NCBI GenBank assembly: GCA_947498355.1 | Contig: CANMKA010000007.1 | Coordinates: 1-64,000, forward strand | From: an uncultured Paraglaciecola sp. | GTDB taxonomy: Bacteria > Pseudomonadota > Gammaproteobacteria > Enterobacterales > Alteromonadaceae | Direction: 5' to 3' | Length of the DNA: 64,000 bases | Shown: in pieces, positions 1 to 9,944 of the stretch | Position numbering within the stretch: position 1 is the stretch's first letter | How the letters are laid out: each line of letters starts with the position of its first letter | Translations under genes and position numbers: made by a program | The notes under the pieces: generated by a model | What the model saw: only the letters and a program-made list of their open reading frames with translations | Databases searched by the model: none | Told to the model about the DNA's origin: nothing

Positions 1-141
1 TATTCATCGGATTTTTTCATACTCACAGGATCGGTCAAATGATCCCTAAACTTTTTGCCTTAACTGATCGGCATTACGCGAAAGCGGCTTTTTTATGTCT
101 TAGAATTTAAGTTAAGGCTTAGAAATAGTGAAAACTAGCTA
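1..141. other. Non-coding left edge, downstream of purF
   Basis: No gene is seen here. An imperfectly spaced inverted repeat pairs GCCTTAACT (57-65) with AGTTAAGGC (110-118), a 9-bp perfect match across a 44-base spacer. It could fold in the 3' untranslated region of purF, but no typical GC stem plus T-run for the minus strand is visible, so I do not call a terminator. Confidence 0.4.
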
Positions 142-1668
142 TTACTGATTATTGCCTTGACTCATATTGTGCATTTCTAAATTACTCAGCTCTGTTTGCA
201 TTGTACTACTCTTGGCTGCTTCGTTACGCATATTGTCGATACGCTCCAAATATGCATGGTCAACATCACCAGTAATATACTTACCGTCAAATACAGAGGT
301 TTCAAATCGAGTAATATCCGGATTAAGCTCTGATACTGCCTCAATTAAGTCATCAATATCTTGGAAAATAAGCCCATCAGCCCTAATTAGCTCGCTAATT
401 TGCTCAATTTCACGGCCGTAAGCAACCAGTTCGTTGGCAGAAGGCATATCAATTCCGTAAACGTTCGGAAAGCGGATCTCTGGTGCGGCGGAAGCAAAAT
501 AAACCTTTTTAGCCCCAGATTCCCTCGCCATTTCAATAATCTGCTCTGAAGTCGTACCTCTTACAATTGAATCATCTACCAGCAACACATTTTTATCTTT
601 AAACTCAGATGGAATAGCATTCAATTTACGACGCACAGATTTTCTACGCAACGTTTGCCCTGGCATAATGAAAGTTCGACCAATATAACGGTTTTTAACA
701 AAACCTTGGCGATATGGCCTGTCTAATTCTATGGCAATTTGTAGCGCTACATCAGATGATGTTTCGGGAATGGGGATAACTACGTCTATCTCTTTATCTG
801 CCCACTCTTTAGCAATCTTTTGTCCTAGCTTACGGCCCATGTTGACTCTTGATGCATAAACCGAAATCCCATCGATAAATGAATCAGGGCGAGCAAAATA
901 AACAAATTCAAAAATACATGGCGCAATGATAGGTGCTTCTGCACATTGCTTAGAATGCAAGACACCCGCTTCTGTTACATATATTGCTTCGCCAGGTGCT
1001 ACATCCCTCACGAAGGTAAAGCCCACGGCGTCAAGAGCGACGCTCTCTGAAGCAACCATGTATTCGTCGCCAAATTCCGTTTTACGTTTACCCAAAGCCA
1101 ATGGACGGATCCCAAATGGGTCTCTAAATGCCAACATGCCGTTACCAATAATCGCAGCGACAACAGCGTATGCCCCTCGGATTTTTTTATGTACGTTTGC
1201 CACCGCTGTAAACACTTCGTCAGGTGTTAATTCAACCCCTTCACAAATTTGCAATTCGTGGGCAATAATATTCAATAATAATTCAGAATCAGATGTAGTA
1301 TTGATATGACGACGAGACTGTTTTACTACTTCATCTTTTAACTCATGGGCATTGGTCAAATTACCGTTATGAGCAAACGCAATACCGAATGGCGAGTTAA
1401 CATAAAATGGCTGAGCTTCTGCAGAGCTAGAGCTACCTGCGGTAGGGTAACGCGCATGACCAATCCCAAATTGTCCGGTTAATTTTTTCATGTGACGAGT
1501 ATGAAATACGTCTCTTACTAACCCGTTGTCTTTGCGTAGGTTAAATACGTCGTTATCAACAGTCACAATACCTGCGGCATCTTGACCTCTGTGTTGGAGA
1601 ACCGTTAACGCATCATACAAGGCTTGATTAACCGGAACTTTACCAACAATACCAACAATACCGCACAT
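142..1668 (-). CDS. purF: Amidophosphoribosyltransferase PurF
   Basis: Catalyses the first committed step of purine synthesis, moving the glutamine amide nitrogen onto PRPP to give phosphoribosylamine in the cytoplasm. The N-terminal Ntn glutaminase half begins MCGIVG, placing the nucleophilic Cys at residue 2 after Met removal, with the family's GHARYPT (70-76) and HNGN (100-103) motifs. The phosphoribosyltransferase half carries the PRPP loop [13 protein letters not shown] at 361-373. Length (508 aa) is normal for the gammaproteobacterial type. It starts 13 bases after cvpA and ends the accD-folC-dedD-cvpA-purF run, the same gene order as in Escherichia coli. No PurR operator was recognised nearby. 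Identity is secure. Confidence 0.97.
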   Translation of the reverse strand: MCGIVGIVGKVPVNQALYDALTVLQHRGQDAAGIVTVDNDVFNLRKDNGLVRDVFHTRHMKKLTGQFGIGHARYPTAGSSSSAEAQPFYVNSPFGIAFAHNGNLTNAHELKDEVVKQSRRHINTTSDSELLLNIIAHELQICEGVELTPDEVFTAVANVHKKIRGAYAVVAAIIGNGMLAFRDPFGIRPLALGKRKTEFGDEYMVASESVALDAVGFTFVRDVAPGEAIYVTEAGVLHSKQCAEAPIIAPCIFEFVYFARPDSFIDGISVYASRVNMGRKLGQKIAKEWADKEIDVVIPIPETSSDVALQIAIELDRPYRQGFVKNRYIGRTFIMPGQTLRRKSVRRKLNAIPSEFKDKNVLLVDDSIVRGTTSEQIIEMARESGAKKVYFASAAPEIRFPNVYGIDMPSANELVAYGREIEQISELIRADGLIFQDIDDLIEAVSELNPDITRFETSVFDGKYITGDVDHAYLERIDNMRNEAAKSSTMQTELSNLEMHNMSQGNNQ

Positions 1669-1681
1669 GTGATTTACCTTT

Positions 1682-2170
1682 TTAAACGGGGTTTATAAAA
1701 CTCGAGTTGTTTTGTAAATATTCAAAAAACCACTCAATGACAATAGAGAACTCTGGAACGAGTAACGACGCGCCCCAAATTGTAGATTTAGAAAACGGTG
1801 TAAAGGTGTCGAGAAAGAACAACAATGCGCTGACGATCAACACACCTCTAGCAGCCCCAAAAACTAAGCCAAGGGCTCTGTCTGTTCCAGTCAAGCCAGT
1901 AAATTCCACCAGCTGCGAAATTAAATAATTAACCAAACCACCTAGCACCAAAGTCGAAACAAACAAAGCAGCTATCGCCACGCCATTGCGTAGCATAGTG
2001 TCATCAATTTGGGTAAGGAAGGTAGAAAGTGCTGGATAAAACTGACTAGCAATAAAAAATGCACTAATCCAAATAGTTAACGAGATGGCTTCTTTCACAA
2101 AGCCTCTAACTAGGCTAATAATTGCCGAAAGTACAATAACACCGATAATGCCGTAGTCGATCCAATTCAT
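1682..2170 (-). CDS. cvpA: CvpA family inner-membrane protein
   Basis: CvpA-family protein of 162 aa, known in E. coli as needed for colicin V production and more generally for envelope homeostasis; its molecular activity is not settled. The sequence shows about four hydrophobic helices, starting [20 protein letters not shown], then segments near residues 30-48, 62-85 and 100-120, with the family's Gly/Arg-rich 'FGAARG' turn near 105-110. It sits directly upstream of purF, as in many gammaproteobacteria where the two are cotranscribed. The 129-base gap to dedD upstream may hold a promoter but I see no confident box. Confidence 0.93.
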   Translation of the reverse strand: MNWIDYGIIGVIVLSAIISLVRGFVKEAISLTIWISAFFIASQFYPALSTFLTQIDDTMLRNGVAIAALFVSTLVLGGLVNYLISQLVEFTGLTGTDRALGLVFGAARGVLIVSALLFFLDTFTPFSKSTIWGASLLVPEFSIVIEWFFEYLQNNSSFINPV

Positions 2171-2299
2171 AAAATAGGTCTAGCCAGTACTCGTTATAAG
2201 TAGCAATGTCATTCGATTGCTGTAGGACTTAAAATCGCGCGCATTCTATCAAAACCCTAAGCGGAAATCTTAACAAATTCACGCATAATACGAATTCAC

Positions 2300-2914
2300 T
2301 TATTGAACTGTGAAAGGAGTCACGCGCCCTTGTAATTGAGTCAGTTCTTTGAGGTGCGGCAAAGCGTCAATTAGCTTCTGTTGCGCTAGGTCAGGGCCAA
2401 CAAATACTTTCGTTAGTTTTCCAGAGTTAGTCTCGACTGGACGGCTAAAAGCTCGATACCCAGCTTTGTCTAATTTACTAAGCAGTTCTTTAACGTTTTT
2501 TTGATGTCGAAAACTCCCTAACTGTACTACCCATCCTGGACTCGATGGTTGTTGCTCATCACGAGACTCAACGACAGTCTGATTTGCTAAACTATTTTGT
2601 TGTTTGGCCTCAGATGATGCAATGACAGGTACGTCTTCAAGGGCAATATCTTGTACCTCTGGCCCTTGCTCTAGATTGTCATCGACGGCTTGCTCAGACA
2701 GCACCTCCACTTTTCTAATGCTTGCCTGTTTGACCCGTTCGACATCAAACTCTGGCGGTGGTTCAACCTTTTGCATCGCTGGTTTATCTGGTAAATCTAC
2801 AAATAAATCGCGTTTGGTCTCTTTTTTTCCATCCAGCAAATCAGGCAAGAAGATAACGGCTATGGCCACTACAATAACCGTGCCTACTAAGCGATTTTTC
2901 AACGCTGATGACAT
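2300..2914 (-). CDS. dedD: DedD-like SPOR-domain cell-division protein
   Basis: Single-pass inner-membrane protein whose C-terminal SPOR domain binds denuded peptidoglycan at the septum. Residues 7-27 form the N-terminal transmembrane helix ending in the typical DLLDGKK; a low-complexity acidic linker follows, and residues from about 125 (SPGWVVQLGSF) to 204 form the SPOR fold. Length and order match E. coli DedD. The start codon touches the folC stop codon directly, with no spacer, so translation is probably coupled. Function follows from the family; no catalytic activity is expected. Confidence 0.9.
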   Translation of the reverse strand: MSSALKNRLVGTVIVVAIAVIFLPDLLDGKKETKRDLFVDLPDKPAMQKVEPPPEFDVERVKQASIRKVEVLSEQAVDDNLEQGPEVQDIALEDVPVIASSEAKQQNSLANQTVVESRDEQQPSSPGWVVQLGSFRHQKNVKELLSKLDKAGYRAFSRPVETNSGKLTKVFVGPDLAQQKLIDALPHLKELTQLQGRVTPFTVQ

Positions 2915-4207
2915 CTATACGCTCCCGATAAGTGAAGGATTTTGCTTTACTAAGGATAATGCTTCAGCCACAGTAAAAAAAGAACCTAGAACAATGATCC
3001 CATCCTCTGGTGTTGCGATACTCAAGGCTTGCCGAATTGCGTCTTGTACAAAAATAAACTCATGAACATTTGGCTGCCCAGTTAAGGCAGTTGCAACCGC
3101 AGAGGATTGAGCGCCTCTGGGTACATCTAAACTGGCACAGTACCAAGTGTCTATTGTGCCGAATAGAGGTCCAAGGCTGGCAGTAATATCTTTATCTGCC
3201 AGCATCGCCACAACAGCAAAGAGTTTATTGACTTTGAGCTGTGCGAGGTCGCGATTGAGTAACTCAGTGGCTTGAGGATTATGCGCAACGTCTAACATAA
3301 CCAAAGGTGCAGTCCCAATAACTTGCCGCCTGCCCGGTAACTGAATCTGGCTAAACACCTTTATCATATCTTGAAGCGACAAGGTTAATTCTAACAACTC
3401 AATTACCTTTAGAGCGGTTGCCGCATTTTGCTGGGGAATATTTGGAACAGGTAAACCTTGATATGTTCGCTCCCCACTTTGCCAATGATATTTGTTACCA
3501 ATTTGGCTGTAAGTGAAATCTTGACCTTGCCAATAACTCACTAAATTACATTGTTTTGCGGCTTGCTTAAGGCTTTCAGGAGGGTTGGGTTCGCCAATCA
3601 CTGCGGGTATACCCTTTCGAAATATCCCTGCTTTTTCAATCGCTATCTTTTCACGGGTATCGCCTAACCAATCTTGATGATCCAAATCAATTGTAGTGAT
3701 GACAGCAATATCAGGATCAATACAGTTGACTGCATCTAATCGACCCCCTAGGCCAATCTCTAAAATGACGATATCTAGTTCCTGCTCGGCCAATAATTGC
3801 AGAGCTGCTAGGGTCCCAAATTCAAAATAAGTCAGTAACGTGTCTTCTCTAGCACACTCAATTTTCTGAAAAGCGACACAATGAGCACGACTATCAAGGA
3901 CCTTACCATTCACTCTTACCCGCTCTTCATAATCAGTAATGTGTGGAGAGCTATAAACGCCTACCGAGCGTCCTGCCTGCAACGCAGCTTGTTCAATTAG
4001 CGCGCAAGTCGTGCCTTTACCATTGGTTCCAGCAACGGTAATGACAGTTTGTTGAGTAAACGACAACCCAAGTTTGGCTTTAACTTGATCAACTCGTTCT
4101 AAGCCAAACTCAATATCTTTCGGATGGATAGACAGTAAGTAATCTAACCAATTTTGAAGTGTCCAAGCTTCCTGTTCAGAAGCTTGACAATCTAAGGGAG
4201 CGGTCAC
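2915..4207 (-). CDS. folC: Bifunctional folylpolyglutamate/dihydrofolate synthase FolC
   Basis: Mur-ligase-family enzyme that joins glutamate to dihydropteroate and extends the polyglutamate tail of folates, using ATP in the cytoplasm. The P-loop GTNGKGTT lies near residues 60-68, with the Mur-ligase central motifs (EIGLGGRLDAVN near 150, DLDHQDWLG near 175) and the C-terminal domain containing LDVAHNP near 305. Length of 430 aa is normal. It begins three bases after the accD stop and abuts dedD, so it is inside a tight operon. Identity is secure from motifs plus synteny. Confidence 0.96.
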   Translation of the reverse strand: MTAPLDCQASEQEAWTLQNWLDYLLSIHPKDIEFGLERVDQVKAKLGLSFTQQTVITVAGTNGKGTTCALIEQAALQAGRSVGVYSSPHITDYEERVRVNGKVLDSRAHCVAFQKIECAREDTLLTYFEFGTLAALQLLAEQELDIVILEIGLGGRLDAVNCIDPDIAVITTIDLDHQDWLGDTREKIAIEKAGIFRKGIPAVIGEPNPPESLKQAAKQCNLVSYWQGQDFTYSQIGNKYHWQSGERTYQGLPVPNIPQQNAATALKVIELLELTLSLQDMIKVFSQIQLPGRRQVIGTAPLVMLDVAHNPQATELLNRDLAQLKVNKLFAVVAMLADKDITASLGPLFGTIDTWYCASLDVPRGAQSSAVATALTGQPNVHEFIFVQDAIRQALSIATPEDGIIVLGSFFTVAEALSLVKQNPSLIGSV

Positions 4208-4210
4208 AGG

Positions 4211-5059
4211 CTAGTGATGTTGATGATGTAGCTTAGACAAGATGCTAAATAATTTATCGCGCATTTCACGGCGGTCAACAATGACATCAATGGCACCTTT
4301 TTCGAGTAAAAACTCACTGCGCTGAAACCCTTCTGGCAAGGTTTCACGTACGGTTTGCTCGATAACACGAGGCCCAGCAAATCCAATCAGTGCTTTAGGC
4401 TCTGCCACATTTACATCGCCCAGCATAGCTAAACTAGCCGATACGCCGCCCATAGTTGGGTCGGTTAACACAGAAATATAAGGTAAACCTTTATCACTCA
4501 TTTTTGCCAATGCAGCACTGGTTTTTGCCATCTGCATCAAAGACATCAAGGCTTCTTGCATACGCGCCCCGCCACTAGTAGAGAAACAAACGAGTGGCAT
4601 ATTGTGTTCTAAACACGCTTCAACCGCTTTAACAAAACGCGCACCTACAACAGACGCCATCGAGCCGCCCATGAATGAAAATTCAAAAGCCGCGACGGCT
4701 ATTGGCATACCTTTGAGTTTGCCACGCATAACAACTAACGCGTCTTTTTCGTTAGTGTTTTTTTGAGCGCTGCTAAGGCGATCTTTGTAACGTTTTGAAT
4801 CTTTAAATTTCAAAATATCTTGCGGCTCTAGCTCTGCACCGAGTTCTTCACGGTCACCTTGGTCTAAAAACTGATTGACCCGAATTCGAGCACTGATCCG
4901 CATATGATGGTCACATTTAGGACAGACGCCCAACTGCTTCTCTAATTCTGTTTTATATAACACTGAGCCACATTCAGTACACTTAGTCCAAATGCCCTCG
5001 GGTACATTGCTTTTTGTCGAAGACTTGGTGCGCGGTAATATCTTTTCTATCCAACTCAT
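4211..5059 (-). CDS. accD: Acetyl-CoA carboxylase carboxyltransferase subunit beta
   Basis: Beta subunit of the carboxyltransferase that, with AccA, moves the carboxyl group from biotin to acetyl-CoA to form malonyl-CoA. A four-cysteine zinc ribbon (C27, C30, C46, C49) is followed by the crotonase-like core with the GGARMQEA motif near residue 165 and [10 protein letters not shown] near 230. At 282 aa it is slightly shorter than the E. coli protein, mainly at the C terminus. It is the first gene of accD-folC-dedD-cvpA-purF, so its upstream region (5060-5343) should carry the main operon promoter. Confidence 0.97.
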   Translation of the reverse strand: MSWIEKILPRTKSSTKSNVPEGIWTKCTECGSVLYKTELEKQLGVCPKCDHHMRISARIRVNQFLDQGDREELGAELEPQDILKFKDSKRYKDRLSSAQKNTNEKDALVVMRGKLKGMPIAVAAFEFSFMGGSMASVVGARFVKAVEACLEHNMPLVCFSTSGGARMQEALMSLMQMAKTSAALAKMSDKGLPYISVLTDPTMGGVSASLAMLGDVNVAEPKALIGFAGPRVIEQTVRETLPEGFQRSEFLLEKGAIDVIVDRREMRDKLFSILSKLHHQHH

Positions 5060-5142
5060 TTTGAGATCCTGTAATGCTAGAGGTAGCTTAAATTGCCCAT
5101 CGTTGAGCCCATAACCTACATCTTAAATTTTTTAATCTGTTC

Positions 5143-5260
5143 ATTTTTCATATATATCTGTCGAGCACTATATGTATTCTATCCATATCGCCTAAAGCTA
5201 GGCTGCTCTGTATTCAATGCTTAACAAAATTTGGCTATCTAATAGACATATATGAAAAAT
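5143..5260. repeat. 17-bp imperfect inverted repeat upstream of accD
   Basis: Positions 5143-5159 and 5244-5260 are reverse complements in 16 of 17 bases (ATTTTTCATATATATCT against ATTTTTCATATATGTCT), separated by 84 bases. The pair lies between truA and accD, in the region expected to hold the accD operon promoter. The arms are AT-rich, so chance is possible, but a 16/17 match is notable. Function unknown. Confidence 0.45.
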
Positions 5261-5296
5261 CGCAGGGCAGTATATTACAATTCAGTGCATAAGGCC

Positions 5297-5316
5297 TAGT
5301 CTGACATGTCAGACTA
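5297..5316. promoter_or_regulatory. 20-bp perfect palindrome between truA and accD
   Basis: Positions 5297-5316 read TAGTCTGACATGTCAGACTA, identical on both strands. It has no loop, and no T-run follows it on the minus strand, so it looks more like a dimeric protein operator than an intrinsic terminator for truA. It is about 240 bases upstream of accD. The cognate regulator is unknown. Confidence 0.4.
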
Positions 5317-5343
5317 AAATCAAATACTTCAGATTACCGCCGA

Positions 5344-6129
5344 TTAATCGGGAATAAATAGTGGTCCGAGGGAATGTTTAGGTAAGCTAATCCCCTCTAG
5401 ATAAGTCACATCTACCAGATATAAGCCATAGGGCTTTGCCGTTGCCGCTGCTTTTGTGCGGTCTTTCCCTGCAAGTAAGGTTTCTATCCACTGTGGAGAC
5501 TGTTCTTTTTTTCCGACCACCAACAAAGATCCAGTAATATTTCTGACCATGTGATGCAAAAACGCATTGGCCTGCACGTCTATGACAATGTAATCACCCA
5601 TGCGTGTAACCGAAATAAACTGTAAATCTCTAACCGGCGTGTTTGCTTGACAATTAACTGCCCTAAACGCACTAAAGTCATGGCGACCTAACAGATGTTG
5701 AGCGCCTTGGTGCATTAATTCATGGTCGAGTTCGTCATAAATATGGGTAACACCCTTAGCCAAAATGCTATTTCGCATACGGTTACAATAAATCACATAA
5801 CGATAGCGACGAGCGATAGCCGAAAAACGCGCGTGAAAATCTGGGTTCATCTGACGAACCCACCTGACCGAGACAGAGTCTGGTAAGTAACGGTTGGCAC
5901 CTAAGGTCCACGCACTATCAGCACGTTCCATCTTGGTATCAAAATGCACAACTTGACAAGTGGCATGCACGCCAGCGTCAGTCCGTCCAGCGCACACTAC
6001 ATTAATTGGCTCATTAGCAATTTTAGACAAGGCTTCTTCAACGCGCTGCTGAACGCTAACAACGGTTTGTTGCCTCTGCCAACCGTGAAACGCTGCCCCG
6101 TCGTACTCAATACCTAATGCCAGTCGCAT
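5344..6129 (-). CDS. truA: tRNA pseudouridine(38-40) synthase TruA
   Basis: Isomerises uridine to pseudouridine at positions 38-40 of the anticodon arm of many tRNAs. The hallmark [10 protein letters not shown] motif is at residues 47-56, with the catalytic Asp at 51; the RYRYVIY and FLHHMVRN motifs of the family follow. Length (261 aa) is normal. It lies downstream of glrR in the same direction, about 110 bases away, and is probably a separate transcription unit. The start is supported by an SD-like GGGATGG just upstream. Confidence 0.96.
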   Translation of the reverse strand: MRLALGIEYDGAAFHGWQRQQTVVSVQQRVEEALSKIANEPINVVCAGRTDAGVHATCQVVHFDTKMERADSAWTLGANRYLPDSVSVRWVRQMNPDFHARFSAIARRYRYVIYCNRMRNSILAKGVTHIYDELDHELMHQGAQHLLGRHDFSAFRAVNCQANTPVRDLQFISVTRMGDYIVIDVQANAFLHHMVRNITGSLLVVGKKEQSPQWIETLLAGKDRTKAAATAKPYGLYLVDVTYLEGISLPKHSLGPLFIPD

Positions 6130-6147
6130 ACTTGATCCATCCCGCTA

Positions 6148-6177
6148 AAAATTTTGCGGTATTGTAGGCAAAATTTT
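6148..6177 (-). terminator. Possible hairpin between glrR and truA
   Basis: AAAATTTTGC (6148-6157) and GCAAAATTTT (6168-6177) form a perfect 10-bp stem with a 10-base loop. On the minus strand it follows glrR and ends in a short T-run. The stem is AT-rich, so as a terminator it would be weak; it also sits just before the truA ribosome-binding site. Confidence 0.35.
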
Positions 6178-6238
6178 GTAAATTGGTACCCTTATTGTCG
6201 TAAAGACCCTCGGCATTATGGCGACAGCGTCTTATCAA

Positions 6239-7579
6239 TTATTTAAAGTCTGCCGATTGTAGGCCATGCTTTTTCATGAGTTTGTGCATGTCGGTACGGT
6301 TACGTCCTGCTAACTCAGCCGCTCGTGTTACGTTACCATCGGTCATTTTTAAAAGTTTTAACAAGTATTGGTGCTCAAAGGCTTCTCTGGCTTCCGTTAG
6401 CGTGGGCCACTTCTGTTCGGTTGACGACAAAGCTTGCTCTACCAAGTGGCTGCCCACTACAGGTGTTTGAGTCAGGGCAACACATTGCTCAACCACGTTG
6501 ACAAGTTGTCGGACATTGCCTGGCCACATGCTCGTCACTAAAAGTTGCATGGCATCATCAGAAAAGCGACTGACTTTTACCTCATGCTTTTCAGCACTCT
6601 TTTGTAGTAGGTGGCGAGCCAACAAAGGAATGTCTTCAGAGCGTTCCCGTAAACTTGGCAGGGTAATATTGACTACATTCAAACGGTAATATAAATCCTC
6701 TCTAAAGTTGCCTTCACGCATTTCTTTATTTAGATCTTTGTGTGTAGCCGAAATAATCCTTACATCAATCGGAATTTGCTTACTGCTGCCAACAGGGCGG
6801 ATCATTTGTTCTTGTAGTGCCCGCAAGAGTTTGACTTGCAAAGATACAGGCATATCACCTATTTCATCTAAAAACAGGGTTCCACCATCGGCTTCCCTAA
6901 ACAAACCTTGATGTTCGTTTATTGCGCCAGTAAATGCGCCTTTACTGTGACCAAATAGTTCTGACTCTAGTAAGTTTTCTGGTAAGGCTCCGCAGTTAAT
7001 TGCAACGAAGTTATTCTTTGCGCGTTTACTGGCTTTATGAATTGCACTGGCGAGTAACTCTTTACCTGTGCCACTCGCTCCGCTAACCAACACACTCACA
7101 TCGCGCTGCGCGACCCGATGGGCTTGGTCAAGCAACTGCTCCATGTGAACCGAGCGCGTAATGATGTTTTCGCACCAGCTGGCTTGATTACTTGCCGAGC
7201 TTTGTGCGACCGCTTTGGTGAGTAGCTGCCTTAGCTCATCATGGTCGATAGGCTTGGTTAAAAAGCCAAACACCCCCCTTTGGGTGGCCTCAACGGCATC
7301 TTGAATGGTGCCATGTGCCGTCATTAACACGACGGGAATGTCTTTTCTCAAAGACATGATCTCTTCAAATAAGCTCAAGCCATCTAGCCCAGGCATACGC
7401 AAATCGCTCAGTACCACATCAAAGTTTTTTGTACCTAAAACTTTTAAGGCTTCTTTGCCACCCGTCACACTATGTACCTGATAGCCCTCTCCTTTTAGCC
7501 TAATCGCCATCAAACGGAGTAAGTTTTCGTCGTCATCTACCAATAGCACGCTAGGCTCTGGTTGGTTTACATTTTTCAT
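6239..7579 (-). CDS. glrR: Sigma-54-dependent response regulator GlrR
   Basis: NtrC-family regulator that drives sigma-54 promoters when phosphorylated by GlrK; in enterics it activates the glmY small RNA. Domains in order: receiver (residues ~9-125, phosphoacceptor D59, acidic pocket DDD 15-17), AAA+ domain (Walker A GASGTGKE near 167, sigma-54-contacting GAFTGA near 215) and a C-terminal Fis-type helix-turn-helix (NVTRAAELAGRNRTDMHKLM). Length 446 aa is standard. It overlaps qseG by four bases, completing glrK-qseG-glrR. The target genes are not visible in this window. Confidence 0.94.
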   Translation of the reverse strand: MKNVNQPEPSVLLVDDDENLLRLMAIRLKGEGYQVHSVTGGKEALKVLGTKNFDVVLSDLRMPGLDGLSLFEEIMSLRKDIPVVLMTAHGTIQDAVEATQRGVFGFLTKPIDHDELRQLLTKAVAQSSASNQASWCENIITRSVHMEQLLDQAHRVAQRDVSVLVSGASGTGKELLASAIHKASKRAKNNFVAINCGALPENLLESELFGHSKGAFTGAINEHQGLFREADGGTLFLDEIGDMPVSLQVKLLRALQEQMIRPVGSSKQIPIDVRIISATHKDLNKEMREGNFREDLYYRLNVVNITLPSLRERSEDIPLLARHLLQKSAEKHEVKVSRFSDDAMQLLVTSMWPGNVRQLVNVVEQCVALTQTPVVGSHLVEQALSSTEQKWPTLTEAREAFEHQYLLKLLKMTDGNVTRAAELAGRNRTDMHKLMKKHGLQSADFK

Positions 7580-8151
7580 TGAGGGATCTCTTGCTTATTA
7601 TCGATGATCGACGTTTCAATATTCAACAATTGCTCAATTTGACGTTTTTGTTTGTCTAGTTGGGCTTGCTGGGCGTCGAGCAGACTTTGTTTATTTGAAT
7701 TTAGTTTAGTGAGAGTAACCAAAGCCGATTCCATTTCGAGTAACTCTTGGCTTGGATGAAGGATCGAATTTCGAACAAAACTTGCCATACTAGGTGTAAA
7801 TGCTGGCATTAACGACTCGAGCCACAACTGAGCGCGAAGTCGATTTTGATAGGGCGTACCTTTTGCCTGACTTAGCAACACTTTTTTAAATACGTCAACT
7901 TTACTGTCAGAATTGAGCTGCTCAATTTGAGCTTTTCGCTCGGGCCAAGTTTGACTGTCTATTTCGGCCCAGAATCCTATCCACGACTGTAAATCACAGT
8001 TACTTGATTCGGCACTAATGTTAGGCGCTAACCACACACATACCTGTGGTTTTACATTCTGCTTGGCTTGCCCCTTTATCCCCTCTGGCAGCAATTCACA
8101 GCCCATTAATACGCCTGTACACAGTAAAAGACTCAGGTATTTGTTTTTCAT
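7576..8151 (-). CDS. qseG: QseG/YfhG-like lipoprotein of the GlrKR operon
   Basis: Small lipoprotein of 191 aa encoded between the histidine kinase and the response regulator, the position of qseG (yfhG) in E. coli, where it acts as an envelope partner of the kinase. A signal peptide ends in the lipobox LMGC with the lipidated Cys at 18. A C-terminal coiled coil (about 140-185, rich in Leu, Gln and Lys) is visible. Primary sequence similarity is weak by eye, so the name rests mainly on position and lipobox. It overlaps glrK and glrR by four bases on each side, implying coupled translation. Confidence 0.78.
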   Translation of the reverse strand: MKNKYLSLLLCTGVLMGCELLPEGIKGQAKQNVKPQVCVWLAPNISAESSNCDLQSWIGFWAEIDSQTWPERKAQIEQLNSDSKVDVFKKVLLSQAKGTPYQNRLRAQLWLESLMPAFTPSMASFVRNSILHPSQELLEMESALVTLTKLNSNKQSLLDAQQAQLDKQKRQIEQLLNIETSIIDNKQEIPQ

Positions 8152-9572
8152 ATTTTTCCTTGTTTAATGGGTATCACTACCCTTACACAGACATCGGCGT
8201 AATCAACGTCAACAATTTTGGCGCTGCCAAACATTAACTGCGCACAATCTGCGACTATTGATAACCCCAAGCCAGTGCCGATTACTCGGTCATTACGTTT
8301 GGCCTCCCCTCGAGAAAAAGGCTGGAAAAAGTTCGCGCGCAATTCCTCTGGTATTTTGATGCCTTTATTTGCCACATCGAGCACTTGCATATTGTCTTGT
8401 TGATAAATACGAATATCAATTGGTCTACCGCGACTGCCGTGAGCAATCGCATTCGATAATAAGTTATCTAATATACGACGATACAATTGCCTGTCGGCAC
8501 ATACCTTAGACACTTCTACCTTAGTGTTTAACTTGTTGTCGTGTTGGCTAAGTGCCAACGCGTTTTCTTGGACAAACCCTTTGATCAATGCCTGAGTCTC
8601 AATCCACTCCCAATCAGGATCCGCTTGTTGTAGCAACAAGTTATAATCAAGTAACTCAACAATAAGCAAGTTTAAGCGATCAGTACTACTGTTGAGCAAC
8701 ACCAGCACTTCTTGTTGATCATTATTTAAAGGGCCAACTACTTGCTCAGTTAATAAAGAGCATCCTTCTTTAATGCTTGCTAAGGGCGTTTTTAGTTCAT
8801 GAGAGGCATGGCGTAACAGCGCGGTTCGAAGTTTTTCAAGTTGAGTTAAACGCGCGGCTAAGGCATGAAGTTTCTTTTCTAACGCAATCAATTCTCTTGG
8901 ACCACTCAAAGAAACGTCCGGTAACGAATGTTCTTGCCCAGCAATCGCCTTTATGACAGATTCGACTTTTTCTATAGGTTTTAAAATAGCTTTAGAGCCG
9001 ACTATGATCAGCATAACCGACACGCTTAGTAGCAAGCCCGTTAGCCAAATTTGATTTTGTTGGATTTGATTAACATAAGCTTGTTGACTGGTGATCCTTG
9101 CATCTTGATAAGCATTAACCTGAGTCGATAAATCCATCACATTTTGCTTAAATTCAGACAACTGAGCGTCTAGCAGTAAGCCGTCAACATCACTCGATGC
9201 AGATGCGATCCAAACTAAACGTGCAGACAAATCTTCACAATTACTCTGGTCGTCAATCCGCTCGCATATGTATGTCTGAGCGTCTAAAAATCGGTTTACC
9301 GTTTTGTCTAATAAATCAGACAGTGCATCGTTTTTAACGATAGTGTATTGCTTTATAAGCCTTTCAACATCTAGCGCCAAAGATTCCATTTTACTGATGT
9401 TTCTAACCATAGTGACCGACTCTTGGGCTTCAACAGACGCTATTTTGGCCACATGAGTTAAGCTCACTTGGCTATACGCGACTAAAATGGTTAAGGGGAT
9501 CATAACGATAGCAAAGCTAACAAACGTTAGTTGCCGCAAAGACTTCAATTGCATTAAATGACTCTTCAACAT
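8148..9572 (-). CDS. glrK: Sensor histidine kinase GlrK
   Basis: Membrane sensor kinase partner of GlrR. A first transmembrane helix (about 14-36), a periplasmic sensor region of ~135 residues, a second helix (about 176-196), a HAMP-like linker and a HisKA domain with the H-box RHASHELKTPL (phospho-His 258) are followed by HATPase motifs: N-box DNLLSNAIAHG and G2-box GTGLGLSIV. It is the first gene of glrK-qseG-glrR. The sensed signal cannot be read from the sequence. Length 474 aa matches the family. Confidence 0.93.
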   Translation of the reverse strand: MLKSHLMQLKSLRQLTFVSFAIVMIPLTILVAYSQVSLTHVAKIASVEAQESVTMVRNISKMESLALDVERLIKQYTIVKNDALSDLLDKTVNRFLDAQTYICERIDDQSNCEDLSARLVWIASASSDVDGLLLDAQLSEFKQNVMDLSTQVNAYQDARITSQQAYVNQIQQNQIWLTGLLLSVSVMLIIVGSKAILKPIEKVESVIKAIAGQEHSLPDVSLSGPRELIALEKKLHALAARLTQLEKLRTALLRHASHELKTPLASIKEGCSLLTEQVVGPLNNDQQEVLVLLNSSTDRLNLLIVELLDYNLLLQQADPDWEWIETQALIKGFVQENALALSQHDNKLNTKVEVSKVCADRQLYRRILDNLLSNAIAHGSRGRPIDIRIYQQDNMQVLDVANKGIKIPEELRANFFQPFSRGEAKRNDRVIGTGLGLSIVADCAQLMFGSAKIVDVDYADVCVRVVIPIKQGKI

Positions 9573-9644
9573 ATATGCCTACGAGACTAGGCAGGATTTT
9601 TTGAAATCAGAACCTAACATATATTTGAATAGCCTTACATACAT

Positions 9645-9944
9645 TCATTTTTTCTCGGCGCTTAAAGGATGTTGTTCTTTATTTTTTGGCAGTTCCTGGA
9701 CCTCGAGTAATCCATCACCGTTGATATCAAGCTTGCCGAATACAGCAAGTAACGCTGGCGCAGAAACCGCTTCTTTAATGCTGATTTTTCCGTCTAAGTC
9801 TTGATCCAGTTTCGCTACTAACTGTTTATTCGTTTCTTGCTCAACTTGACCTATCGCATCTTTAGTCAAGCTCAGGAGACAAACACAAAGTAACGTGACT
9901 TTGCCCACACTTAGTAATAAATCTAGCCTTAACATATTCGACAT
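9645..9944 (-). CDS. Secreted or periplasmic EF-hand protein
   Basis: Protein of 99 aa with two EF-hand calcium-binding loops: DQDLDGKISIKE and DINGDGLLEVQE, each with the DxDxDG ligand pattern and the closing Glu. The N terminus is a hydrophobic segment (MLRLDLLLS to about residue 30) that looks like a signal peptide. A longer reading frame reaches 9995, but I choose the ATG at 9944 because AGGA sits seven bases before it and the signal peptide then starts properly. It lies upstream of glrK on the same strand with a 72-base gap. Exact function is unknown; calcium binding or a structural role is inferred. Confidence 0.72.
   Translation of the reverse strand: MSNMLRLDLLLSVGKVTLLCVCLLSLTKDAIGQVEQETNKQLVAKLDQDLDGKISIKEAVSAPALLAVFGKLDINGDGLLEVQELPKNKEQHPLSAEKK

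Noticed and set aside
926-1309. 127-codon frame antisense to purF
   Set aside because: It lies wholly inside a secure purF gene, has no recognisable domain and is a shadow of purF codon use.
1682-2299. PurR operator upstream of cvpA-purF
   Set aside because: No sequence near the ACGCAAACGTTTGCGT consensus was found in 2171-2299.
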